Positions 10,627-20,330 of a stretch of 64,000 nucleotides of DNA are shown here, piece by piece. A program made the position numbers and the translations under genes. Origin of the DNA: Sarocladium kiliense (lineage: Eukaryota; Ascomycota; Sordariomycetes; Hypocreales; Sarocladiaceae). Numbering within the stretch: the stretch's first letter is position 1; each line of letters opens with the position of its first letter. The notes below the pieces were generated by a model. That model was not told the origin of the DNA. It searched no databases and saw nothing but the letters and a program-made list of their open reading frames with translations. Location of the stretch: NCBI GenBank assembly GCA_030734395.1, contig JAUZTG010000029.1, positions 1,054,001-1,118,000 on the forward strand, written 5' to 3'.

Positions 10627-12841
10627 CGATGGTCTTCTGAGAAGTCTAGGTTGAACAACCTAGACACACACATATGGGACACCAGGGGAAGCTTACTTCC
10701 CGGCAAAGCTAGTAGCCTATGAACAGCTGCCCGTGAAACTTGAAGAGTAATTCAACAAGGCCTAGGCAGGTGTATAAGAGATGAATTCTGTTTCACCTGA
10801 CCTGCCCCTGGCCCAGACTCAATGAGAATGAGAGACTGATCAACAGCCTTCGCCCTGCGATAGTGGGGGTACAAGGACTCTACGTTTGGGCTACGCTTGG
10901 GTTGATTCTTGACTGAAAGGGGAAACGTGCCGTCGTCCCTATACCCAGCCAGGCGAGAAGGAAGTCGGAGCGCAGAAGCATTCGGAGCTAGTCCGCGTTC
11001 CCCCGCGTCCGCACCAAGAAACCGGGTGAAGGTGGTATGACGGCACATTCGCTTGACTGCATCGCCAGCTGCCCATCTGAGCATCTATGCAGCTACCGTA
11101 GTCCCTTTTCAGTGCGACTTTCGGGTGAAAGGAGGCCGAGGCGAGTCGTTCGATGATCAGTATCACGACCAGTGGTGTGGGGAGGGGGGGGACGAGATCA
11201 TCACCGTGCAGGGGATGCCTTAAGGTGCCACGGGCGACGGTTCTCCCTTGCTATAATCTCAGTGAGCATTTGCCGAGTTGTACGCTTGATCACCATGGCC
11301 GAACGCTTTGAGGTGAACGCTCTTCAAATTCTGAAACCCCGCTGAATTCACTTCTTAGAATCAAATTGCACCGAGTCCACTGACCTCTCAACAGTGTCTG
11401 TCATATTGTACGATGGGAGTTTCCGTGCCGCTCACCGCTATTCTCGACTACCACCTCGGCAACGGCGAAACCCCAGTGTTCACTAACACGTAGAGTCCGT
11501 ATCGTCGGTACTGGTGTAGTCGGGGTGCTCTCCGGTCCTGTCCCTTGACGAGCTTCTGGGACATCATTGGGGCGGGTGCTTCTCCAATTGAGGCATCTGG
11601 CTCCGTAGCTTGGCTGCCACGGCTGAGAAGTATGAAGCCACGAGCCGACTTGATTCTCTTCATGCATACTTTAACATTGGCTCTCTCCATGCCAAACTCT
11701 ATTGCCGTGAGACTCTCTGGAACGTCACTTACCGTGTCCTCATAAATCTGGACCATCCATCTACGAGCTGTCAATCCTAAGCGCCTGGGTCCCGTAGGGT
11801 TGCACCTATCCGTGAGGTTTGCCAGATAGCAAAGATTTTGGTTTTGCTGCGTTGCAGCTGGTATCTCCTCATACCAAGGTCTCGGGACGATCAGAAAGCC
11901 CTCCAGTAACGAACGATCCAAACGATGTCCCCTCCCAATTAGCTCTACGGACCACGTTGATGTCGGAGAGAAAGGCTTGGAAAGTCTACACACTGTTTCG
12001 AAAGTGGCGGAAGATAAGTTACCAATGATACATTGGAAGATATCAACGTTGTCTGTCATAACTGAGGTAGCTACATACGCTCATCGTTCACATAACACCA
12101 TCGTAGATGTGACTGGCCCCCGGTCATTCAATCGTCGGTACACATGTTGGCTATTTTGTTTCGACAAACTGATTACGCGCGTGTCTCAGAAACATAAACA
12201 TAGGTCTATGACCCAGCTAGAACCCAAGGTCAAGCAAGGCATCCTACGTGGCTGTTCAGCCAAGATCCCACTCGTGATGGTCAAGCCCGTACTGGTCTCA
12301 GTTCCCTGACCTTACTTTCTCTGGGAAAGCCGTGCCAATCAGAGCCGGCAAAGAAACCTTGTCGGTCCTGGGAGTCCTGGGAGGGGCGCAGAAATGGCCG
12401 CCTCGGTAATGATAACCGACTTCCCGGAGGCGTCTGTCCCCCCGATGAGCTTCATATGTGCTTGCCTCACTAGGCAGGTCACCCCGGCTCTAGTACCGTC
12501 CAGATCCTCCCCGCATACTACCCCAGGTCTGACGTCTTTGACGCTCATTGGTTCTTAGAATCTGGGGAGATGAGGGGACAAGTCGGAGGAGCTTGGATGG
12601 AAAAATCGGGTTTCATTTGCGCGAATGACCGAGAGCAGCGTGTCGTCTCTGCTATTTATTAAGGAATCATGGGCTTGCGGCTGCCTACCTTTAATTAATC
12701 TGAATTATCTATAAGTCACTCAGTCTTGCGCCACGAGTAGCGTGGAGCATTCCAAAATATAGTAGTTGCAATATTCTTCATTGTGGGCTACTCTTGAGTA
12801 TTGAACAACCTTGACCACTTCCCTTACACAGGCTTGGAAAG
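10627..12841. other. Intergenic region, no supported gene
   Basis: A 2.2-kb stretch between the two GH78 genes. The longest frame (11448-12059, minus, 203 codons) begins with an ATG but has no family motif, signal peptide or compositional feature that convinces me it is coding. The rest holds only short overlapping frames. The last 150 bases before 12842 are AT-rich and probably contain the promoter of the secreted rhamnosidase. Confidence 0.5.
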
Positions 12842-15800
12842 ATGAGAGTCCTCCTATCTCTGAGCACCATCCTGCTTGGGCTGCGGGAGACAGCAGCTAG
12901 CAAGTCATGTGGAGGGGTCGAAGTAATCAATCTATCTGTCGATGGGCGTCAGGACAATGTTCTCGATCTCGGGAACGTCAACCCAACGCTAGCATGGCAG
13001 ATGGTTCAACTTGGGCCTTGCGACAAGCCGCTTTGCCCGGGTGACAAGCAGACCGCGTATCGCATCGAGATGGCGGCTTCTGTGGACGACCTTGACCTCG
13101 GAGACGTGATATGGGACAGCGGAAAGGTCTCAGGGAGTCAGCAGCTGGTGTACTTCAGCCCCAAAGACGTCACCTTGGAGTCTCGTGACACTATCGTGTG
13201 GCGAGTGAGAGTCTGGGATGCGCATGGCCAACCATCTCGCTGGTCCAAGCCGTCTCAGTGGACTATGGGGCTTCTCGCAAACTCGGACTGGGGCGATGCG
13301 AGATGGATCAACCATCCCAAGCGTGCCTTGAGCGATCCTCTTCCACTGTTCGCTCGCCAGTTCGATGTCAAGAAGAAAGTTCGCCAAGCACGCCTTTACC
13401 TCGCTGGCATCGGACTGCACCATGTGACCCTGAATGGGCAAGACGTCACCGATGAGGTTCTCGCCCCAGGCTACTCGAACTGGCAGTTGTCCTCCGAATA
13501 CCGTACATACGGTATTGAAGAAGCCTTGATTCCCGGGACGAACTCCCTTGCCGTCAGTCTCGGCCATGGCCCAGCATATGTCAATCGCAGCATCCTCAAC
13601 TCCGATGTTGGTCGGACGTCTCCCTATGCTTGGTGGCAGAGCTCGCCTACAGGAAACACTGCGCTGACTTCGGACGTCAGCTCTGGTGCCACTGCAGTCC
13701 GACTCAGGAACACGTCGTCTTTCTACGTAGGCGGGACCATCAACATTGACACCGGCGATGGTGGTGAGAATCTGGAATCACGCCGAATCACGGGTATCTC
13801 GCAGTCGTCTATCCAGTTCGAGCCCGCATTGGAGTTGTCTCACAGCTCAGGGGCTTTGGTCACTGGTTCCGGCAACAACATTGCAGCTACTGAGCCAGCT
13901 GCTGGGGCGGCTGTCGCGCCTCGCCTGATTGCCCGTCTGGAGCTCGTCTACGATGATGGCAGCACCGATACTATTGTGTCTGACCGCGCATGGAAGACCA
14001 CACTGGGTCCCTTGGTGACGGATGCGTGGTATTCCGGATCTGATTACGATGCTCGGCGAGAGATTTCTGATTGGAATTCTCCTGATCTGAGCTCTGATTC
14101 ATGGATCTCTGCAGGCATCTCACCACCCCCTAATCTGGCCACGAGGCTCGTATCGAGAACGGCCGAGCCTGTCAAGATTCAAGAGCGATTTACTCCCATA
14201 TCCATCACCAATCCGGCCTCTGGAACGTGGGTATTTAATTTGGGTCAAAACATTGCCGGTTGGCCTCTGCTTACAATCCCTGAGATGGATGCCGGTATCA
14301 CCATCAAGATCCTGCCTGCTGAATCTCTGAACAAGAACGGAACCGTCAATCAAGAGTCGATTGGAGTCGGTGGCCGCGGACGGGATGTTTTCAATACCTA
14401 CACGACCGCTGGGCGTCCCGGGGGCGAGTCATGGCATCCTCGGTTCCAGTACTTCGCCATGCAGTTTGTCCAGGTTACGGGGCTTCCAAAAGACTTTACG
14501 CCCACCAAGGAGCTGATCACGGGTTTGCGGATCCAGGCAGACGTGCCCTCAGTCAGCAACTTCACCTCATCTAACGCCCGTATCAATCGACTCCATAAGA
14601 TGTCACGCTATTCCGTGGCCTCCAACATGATGTCCGTCTTCACAGACTGTCCAGGGCGAGAGAAGCTTTCCTACCCTGCGGACTTCACTCAGCCGATTGG
14701 CGCCATCTACCGCAACTTCGGTCTCTACGCCTATCTCCACACGACGCAGAGGCATTTGGTGGAAGGCCAGTCAATTGCAGACACCTCGATGCGGGGCAAT
14801 GTTCCGCTCAAGGTTCCCGTCTACGATTGGGGATACACTGGTCGATTTGGCGATGAGATCAACTGGGGCAACGCCATTGTGCTTGTGCCGTCTCTATTGC
14901 ATGATCTGTACGGCGATGTTAGTGTCATGACTGCCACCTACGATGAGATGGTAAAGTTCGTTAATTACATCGAGCGCGAGAAGGCCGAGAACTTCATGGT
15001 CGACGCGGCTTTGGCGGACTGGGTTGATGCCGGTGGTGTGACGAGCGGCCTTGTCACGGGAACCTGGGGCTACTTTGTCACCATCCAAGCCATGACTAGG
15101 ATTGCGAACCTGACCAATCATTCGGATGATGCCGAAGCCTACGCTGCCCTTTCCGAGAACATCCGCCTGGCATTCAACAACGCCTTTTGGGACCCAGATA
15201 GGTTGTTGTATACGAGCACCGGTAAGAACGGGAACGGAAACGCAACCCAGGCTCATCAGGCTCTAGCCCTAGACGCCGGCTTGGTCCCTGATGAACACAG
15301 GGAGCAGGTCCTCGCTGCTCTCGTCGAACTGGCCGAGACTCATCCATCAGCAGACGGCCAAGGTCCGCATCTTTCTGGCGGGACGATTGGTCTTGGCCCG
15401 ATAGTCCGAGCCTTGTCAGCGGGTGGCCGTGACGATGTTCTCTGGAAGGCCCTCCAGCAAAACGACGAACCCAGCTATGGCTACTTTCTTGAGGCGACTG
15501 ACGCGAATCCCAATGGGTTCACCACAATCGGGGAGAGGTGGACAAGGGGCTCATCGAAAAACCACATGATCCTGGCCCAGATCGAGGAATGGTTCCACGC
15601 TGCCATTGCCGGCATTTCCCCATTCCGACTGACAACCTTGAGCACTTCATGGGAGAATCAGCTCGTGTTCCACCCCAAGCCAGTGGGGGATCTGACCAGC
15701 GCCGAAGGAACTTACCAGATGCCTGCTGGTGAAGCAAGAAGCCAGTGGACTTTGTCAGATGGTGGTGCATTCCGGCTGCGGGTTACTGTCCCTCCCAACA

Positions 15801-15946
15801 CAGAGGCGGAAGTCCGCGTCCCTGGAACAAAGGTTCAGGCCGCGAAGCGCGCGAAGGAAATCAGCAGCGACTCTGGTGACAAGTTCAGCGCCTTCAAGGT
15901 TCCACCAGGGACCCATGACTTCACGTCGGAGTTATCGGACACGTAG
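12842..15946 (+). CDS. Secreted GH78 alpha-L-rhamnosidase
   Basis: A 1,034-residue, intronless family 78 enzyme. Residues 1-20 form a signal peptide (MRVLLSLSTILLGLRETAAS), so it is predicted to be secreted. The N-terminal Fn3-like domain (NPTLAWQM) is followed by the rhamnosidase N domain (ARLYLAGIGLHHVTLNGQDV). A module of about 90 residues then carries the GGTINIDTGDGGE pattern and interrupts the sequence near residues 265-350. After it come VFNLGQNIAGWP, the catalytic (alpha/alpha)6 domain with general acid Glu607 in DCPGREKLSYPAD, WGDEINWGNA-like loops, and Glu915-Glu916 in IEEWFHAAIAG at the general-base site. It would remove rhamnose from plant rhamnosides or rhamnogalacturonan side groups outside the cell. 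It complements the intracellular GH78 at 7831. Family and secretion are well supported; substrate is inferred. Confidence 0.95.
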   Translation: MRVLLSLSTILLGLRETAASKSCGGVEVINLSVDGRQDNVLDLGNVNPTLAWQMVQLGPCDKPLCPGDKQTAYRIEMAASVDDLDLGDVIWDSGKVSGSQQLVYFSPKDVTLESRDTIVWRVRVWDAHGQPSRWSKPSQWTMGLLANSDWGDARWINHPKRALSDPLPLFARQFDVKKKVRQARLYLAGIGLHHVTLNGQDVTDEVLAPGYSNWQLSSEYRTYGIEEALIPGTNSLAVSLGHGPAYVNRSILNSDVGRTSPYAWWQSSPTGNTALTSDVSSGATAVRLRNTSSFYVGGTINIDTGDGGENLESRRITGISQSSIQFEPALELSHSSGALVTGSGNNIAATEPAAGAAVAPRLIARLELVYDDGSTDTIVSDRAWKTTLGPLVTDAWYSGSDYDARREISDWNSPDLSSDSWISAGISPPPNLATRLVSRTAEPVKIQERFTPISITNPASGTWVFNLGQNIAGWPLLTIPEMDAGITIKILPAESLNKNGTVNQESIGVGGRGRDVFNTYTTAGRPGGESWHPRFQYFAMQFVQVTGLPKDFTPTKELITGLRIQADVPSVSNFTSSNARINRLHKMSRYSVASNMMSVFTDCPGREKLSYPADFTQPIGAIYRNFGLYAYLHTTQRHLVEGQSIADTSMRGNVPLKVPVYDWGYTGRFGDEINWGNAIVLVPSLLHDLYGDVSVMTATYDEMVKFVNYIEREKAENFMVDAALADWVDAGGVTSGLVTGTWGYFVTIQAMTRIANLTNHSDDAEAYAALSENIRLAFNNAFWDPDRLLYTSTGKNGNGNATQAHQALALDAGLVPDEHREQVLAALVELAETHPSADGQGPHLSGGTIGLGPIVRALSAGGRDDVLWKALQQNDEPSYGYFLEATDANPNGFTTIGERWTRGSSKNHMILAQIEEWFHAAIAGISPFRLTTLSTSWENQLVFHPKPVGDLTSAEGTYQMPAGEARSQWTLSDGGAFRLRVTVPPNTEAEVRVPGTKVQAAKRAKEISSDSGDKFSAFKVPPGTHDFTSELSDT

Positions 15947-17254
15947 ATCATAGGGAACGAAGATGCATTTCCACGATGTTCAATATCATAGCAGCTGTGA
16001 ATCCAGATATGAGCATTAGGTTGTGTTAGACAACAAACGGAGGGGAAATGAGACATGCATTCGCTGTGATTCTGTACAGAGCAAACCACCCGCAACCGGC
16101 CACGCCGCCACCAGGACCCAAAGCCAAAGCTCCCCACAGCTCCCCTGGAAATTGGGATCCAAGCTTCCAAGCTTCCAAGCTCCCAAGCTCGCCGAGCTCT
16201 CCGTAACCATCCCCCCAGTCCACTCCACGCGCCTCCAGTCGAGAGCCTGCTGTCTCAACTGCCATGCCATGATCCACCATGACGAAGCTCCACGACAGCA
16301 TCTCCACGCGACGAACAACTGCTTCACCCACATACCTTGCTCCCAACCCAAGACACTTTGCCAACCGAGACCTTAACGCAAGCCCCTTGGCCGCCTCTAA
16401 TTCTCCAGCTGTCTAGACACTGACGTTGTCAGCTTCGATGTTAGACAGAGGAGCACTAGGTCGCGGCGCAGCTAAGGCTGCTCGTAATGCTTTGAATAAT
16501 AGAGGGGACGGTTCCTAACTAGATGTTATTGATGATAAGCGAGATAATGATAACGGTTTTATAAGCTCACGATATAAGAGTATTATGGAAATAGCGAGTT
16601 AGACGGGATAGCTATCTATTAGGGGATGTTTAGAGATAATACAGATAGTCTTATGTACTTTTAATATACTTAGTATTGCCTTTATCAGGATATTAAGATA
16701 ACTTATTATATCTTATATCTCCTTAAGCTTAGCCTGAGTAAGAGTAATAACTCTCTTGTTTAAATTGTAAACCCTCTATTTAATCTTATTATCTAGCCTA
16801 TTATTAGCGTGATTACTACCAGTCTCCTCTTACTACTGCCATCCAAGCAACGCAACGCACACTCCTATTTGGGCAGCGACAGTGCTTACAGGCCAATGGC
16901 CACATAATCAAGCATAATCAGGATGTGCCTGCACTTTTGGCGGCGAATGGCGTTACAGTGGCAAAGCTAAGACAAAATAATTGGATAATTAGCGGTCATC
17001 TCCCAGGAGGCCGAGCGCAAAAGGAATGTATAGAATATGCAACTAGCAAAACGAATGTATAGAATATGCAACTAATGGCAGTCCAACTTCGATCCCTTCT
17101 CCGTTCCCTTCCCCCTTCCGCAGCGGCAACTCGCAAGTCCCTCTCGACCGTTAAGGCACACCCAGAACCTCCATCCTTTCGCTTCCCTCATATGACATGC
17201 CCAGATTCCCCCTTAGTGCCTAATCCCCTCTATTTGGTGGTGAGTCATTTGAGC
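15947..17254. other. Gene-free region with AT-rich island and short tandem repeat
   Basis: No gene is supported. An 8-base unit CCAAGCTT/C is repeated four times at 16159-16190. From about 16480 to 16830 the base composition changes abruptly to AT-rich sequence with many TTA/TAA/TATA words, as expected of an old RIP-degraded repeat. No terminal inverted repeats or protein remnants could be recognised in it. The 12-base string GAATGTATAGAA also recurs near 17023 and 17052. Confidence 0.55.
16159..16190. repeat. Four tandem copies of an 8-bp unit
   Basis: Units CCAAGCTT, CCAAGCTT, CCAAGCTC and CCAAGCTC follow one another without gaps. It is a minor minisatellite downstream of the secreted rhamnosidase gene, with no evident function. 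Confidence 0.8.
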
Positions 17255-17806
17255 TCAGAAACATTCCTTGTCGATTTCATCAATTCCTGTAAGCAACTTG
17301 ATGAGATTCCACAAAGTCGGCCCTCCAATCTTGATCGCCTTCTTGTAGTTTTTCCCGGCCTTGAGGACCTTCTTCACGGCCTTTTTGACGCCACCCAGAG
17401 CCTTGATGTACTTCTTGATCTTTAGAAGCTTGGCGGCAGGGATGGCAGCCTTGCCAATGGCCCAGACGCACCCCCAAAAGCCGCGGCTCTCAAGCTGAAC
17501 CAAATCATAGGCCTCGCGGACGACGACGTCTCTCTTAGACTCCTCGATGACGGCATCAGACTGGCGAAGACCATGCTCGATAAGCCAATCGTTAGTCACT
17601 TCATCACCAGCGAGAAGAATCTCGTCAGGAATGGTTTCAATTTCCGCGAAGAGGACCTCGAGAGGAACAGCGGCCTGAACGTCGATCTCAAGTTCGACAA
17701 GGTCATTGGAGTCGCGAGCCGCGATGGCATCCTCGGCAGTAGCAGAAGGAAGTGCAGCGGCGATGCCGGCAAGGAAGGTAGCGACGGCGAGGAATTGAGC
17801 CTTCAT
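17255..17806 (-). CDS. Secreted pre-propeptide with Lys-rich amphipathic C-terminal domain
   Basis: An intronless 183-residue protein of unknown family. Residues 1-18 form a signal peptide (MKAQFLAVATFLAGIAAA). Residues about 20-95 are acidic (many Asp/Glu), with a Kex2-type Lys-Arg near residue 92 and a single-Arg site near 108. The final 75 residues are very different: they start GFWGC, carry 17 Lys against only 4 acidic residues, contain KKAVKKVLKAGKNYKK-like helical repeats, and end DKECF. Their two cysteines lie at the two ends of this domain and could close it. The design (signal, acidic pro-region, cationic amphipathic domain) is that of a processed antimicrobial or membrane-active peptide. 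Processing and activity are inference. A TATA box lies about 160 bases upstream. The gene sits alone between two AT-rich islands. Confidence 0.8.
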   Translation of the reverse strand: MKAQFLAVATFLAGIAAALPSATAEDAIAARDSNDLVELEIDVQAAVPLEVLFAEIETIPDEILLAGDEVTNDWLIEHGLRQSDAVIEESKRDVVVREAYDLVQLESRGFWGCVWAIGKAAIPAAKLLKIKKYIKALGGVKKAVKKVLKAGKNYKKAIKIGGPTLWNLIKLLTGIDEIDKECF

Positions 17807-17966
17807 TTTGATAAAGGAATAAATGCAGAGGGGCAGAGTGTCTTGCAGATGAAGCCAGTTCTGGGGAAGTTGTGCTGATAGCTGTGAAGTATGTGCTGAT
17901 AATGTTGAAGATGATGGCGATGGTAGTGATGATCCAGAGGCTTAGCATAAGGAGAGAAGGCAACCT

Positions 17967-17973
17967 CTTTATA
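17967..17973 (-). promoter_or_regulatory. TATA box of the cationic pre-propeptide gene
   Basis: TATAAAG on the minus strand, about 160 bases upstream of the ATG at 17806. A start site some 30 bases downstream would give a 5' leader of about 130 bases. Position and sequence fit a strong fungal core promoter; no transcript evidence is available. Confidence 0.5.
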
Positions 17974-19973
17974 GTTTGACGAGTATCTTAGTTTTGCTGG
18001 GAAGCTGTGAGCGAACATAAGCTGCATGCTCAACCAGTGTCATCATGGCCATTGCCCGGCATCTACAATAAGCTCCCCTGATGCAGCGAGAGCCAACCAG
18101 ACTTCGGTATCTGTAGGAAAGACAGGACTCTTCGACTGGTATGCCTCGTGTAATGGGAGGTTATGCCGCACACGGGTTACCGTAACTGGGAAGAGAGCCT
18201 CTTGTGGGCAGAGTTTTCTCCTCCAGGATAATATTAGAACTTTTATCCGCTAATAAGGGAACATTATCTATTCTGGCAAGATAGAAAGTCTAGAAATTCG
18301 TCCGATATTGGAGTAAGCAATATGGAACATACGAAGATCTTATGGTCAGCAAACCTGCAAGGGACGCCCAAAGAAGACTAAGTGCGCTACGCCTTCAGCA
18401 ACGAAAGACATGTCAGCCTTGCCAAGCATGGGAGAGAGTAGATCTGCACAGCATAGTATGATCAGGCTTTCAGCGTGGTTCCAGAGTAGGGTGTAATTCT
18501 GGTCGACTTGGTGGGGCGTTGGAGGGCTAGAGCTCTCAGCTCCGTATCAGCTCTAGACTGTGCCTCGTGGTCAGCCCCATGGATGGTTCAAGAGGTTCAA
18601 GCCCCTTGCAGGTCAAGGAGCTGAATATGGAATCTGCAAGTTTTGACCATGATGGGTAGGACTGCAAACAGCTAATTACTCGTTCCTATTCTGCGGTGAT
18701 TAGGTGCAGAGTAGAACTAGCGAGAGGTGGTGCATGTGTAGAGTACAACGCAGATTTTCGGCCAGTGGCGGGCAGTGGACAATTAGGCGATGCCTAGTAC
18801 AAACGAAGCATGGAAAGTTTAAGTAATACCAAATATGGTGTAGATGTGTCGGTATGTAGGCCTTTGCACTTGTGCCTACTGAGAGATCAGAAGAACCTTA
18901 TTTCCACCTTATTTTAGCACAAGCCAATGAAGTGTCGGTGATCCCCGATTAGGTTAATAGCGATTCTTTCGAACATACGGACTACTGTATTTGTCCTTGG
19001 CTAATGGGAGCGATGAGCACAGCCCCATCCTTTAGCGGTTTCCTATTTTTATCCCTCAGCGAGGCTGCCCCATCAGGGCTGCCCCTGATCTTGGCAGGAA
19101 CCGCCTGAGTGCACGAGTGCTAGGCCAGCCAAGACCGGCGCCAAGGAGCTTGCCCGCTATCCCACATTCAGCTAGGGACTTGGTGTCCGTGGGTCCTTTG
19201 AAGTATATTATTATTAACATTAGTTTTATAAGGTAATGATTAAGTATTTAATGTACCTCGAGATTAAAAGCCTAGAGACTATAAATTTAAAATTTATTCT
19301 TAATATCTAACTCTATAATTAAAATTGATAAAATATAATAAATAAATAAGTACATGTAATATAATATTTTCATATTTTATTATAATATATAATTATTTAT
19401 ATTATGATATAATAGTTAAGATATTATAGATAACATTTTATATTTTTATGATGATATAAGCTTAAGCCTAGCCTCATATTAAATGATGAAAAGAGTAAAT
19501 GTATAATAAGCCTTTAATTATATTAACGTAAAGAAATATAATATAACTTTTTTATTTTTATAGTTTTTTATTCATTAATAATCTTTTACTTTTAAAAATA
19601 TATATAATATTACTACCCTAATTGAACTTGTAATTAGATAAAGTATTTATAGCATATTTATCTTATAGATTAAGTTATCCCTTCATAAGCTTAGTCTTAT
19701 AGAGAGAAAGATATAGCCTAGTAGATAGCTAAGCTACTAGTGCGATCATTTTATTAATTTACTTATATAATGTATAACTCTTATTAACATTTATTTATTT
19801 ATAATATTTGTTGTGTGATGAAGATAGCTTACCTTAGCCATTAGTTTATTCATCTGTTAGATAATAAAGCTGCGGAGCAGCCCCATCTAATAGAGGAAGA
19901 CTCAGCTCAATTGATATAACTAAATTAGACTACCCTACCTCAATAGTCACCGGCGCTAGAAATTTATGTTTAC

Positions 19974-20109
19974 ATCTGTTTCTAGCATAGAGCCTAAGCT
20001 ATCCCCGCTTTACCCTGAGCACAAGAGTGATCTGCAGTGATCTGCAGTGATCTACAGCGATCAGAGCCTGAGCTGAATGCTTAGCATCGTTTCAAGCCCC
20101 TGCTCAGGC
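19974..20109 (+). repeat. Dispersed direct repeat, copy 1
   Basis: Begins ATCTGTTTCTAGCATAGAGC and ends near TTAGCATCGTTTCAAGCCCC followed by TGCTCAGG. The same sequence recurs in the same orientation at 28538-28652, and most differences I can see are transitions. Copy 1 also contains a short tandem expansion of a 10-base unit TGATCTGCAG at 20028-20057, which accounts for most of the length difference. It lies just beyond the 3' end of the Zn2Cys6 gene at 20331. Confidence 0.75.
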
Positions 20110-20330
20110 AACAACTCCACAGTTACTAAGACGAAGCACACACCATATGCCAGACGTCAGACATGCCCACCCCCTAAGACCTGTCCCTGGGCGCCGGCCC
20201 AGTCCCTAAGCCCGGCCACAAGCTAAAGTCCTACTGACACGGAAGCCCCGAAGGGGTGAGCTTAGCCGCGTGCAGGCCGCAACGTGGGTTCGAAGGCTTT
20301 TTGTTCTTACAAGTAGACATATCCTCTAGC

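Larger units (their letters stand above)
17807..20330. other. Gene-poor region with large AT-rich island
   Basis: Apart from the promoter near 17970 and the repeat at 19974-20109, no gene is supported in 2.5 kb. From about 19200 to 19860 the sequence is extremely AT-rich, dominated by TTA, TAT and ATA words with very few CpG, which fits RIP of an old transposable element. It ends sharply at both sides. No coding remnant is legible. Confidence 0.55.

Noticed and set aside
11448..12059. 203-codon minus-strand frame between the two GH78 genes
   Set aside because: No domain, signal peptide or conserved motif; composition is not distinct from the surrounding noncoding sequence.
18590..18625. Third partial copy of the dispersed repeat (GGTTCAAGCCCCTTGCAGG)
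   Set aside because: Only about 25 bases resemble the 3' end of the repeat; may be chance.
20230..20310. Possible tRNA suggested by GGGTTCGAAGG and a following T-run
   Set aside because: No acceptor stem, D-arm or anticodon arm can be folded around it, and the box B does not fit the consensus end.
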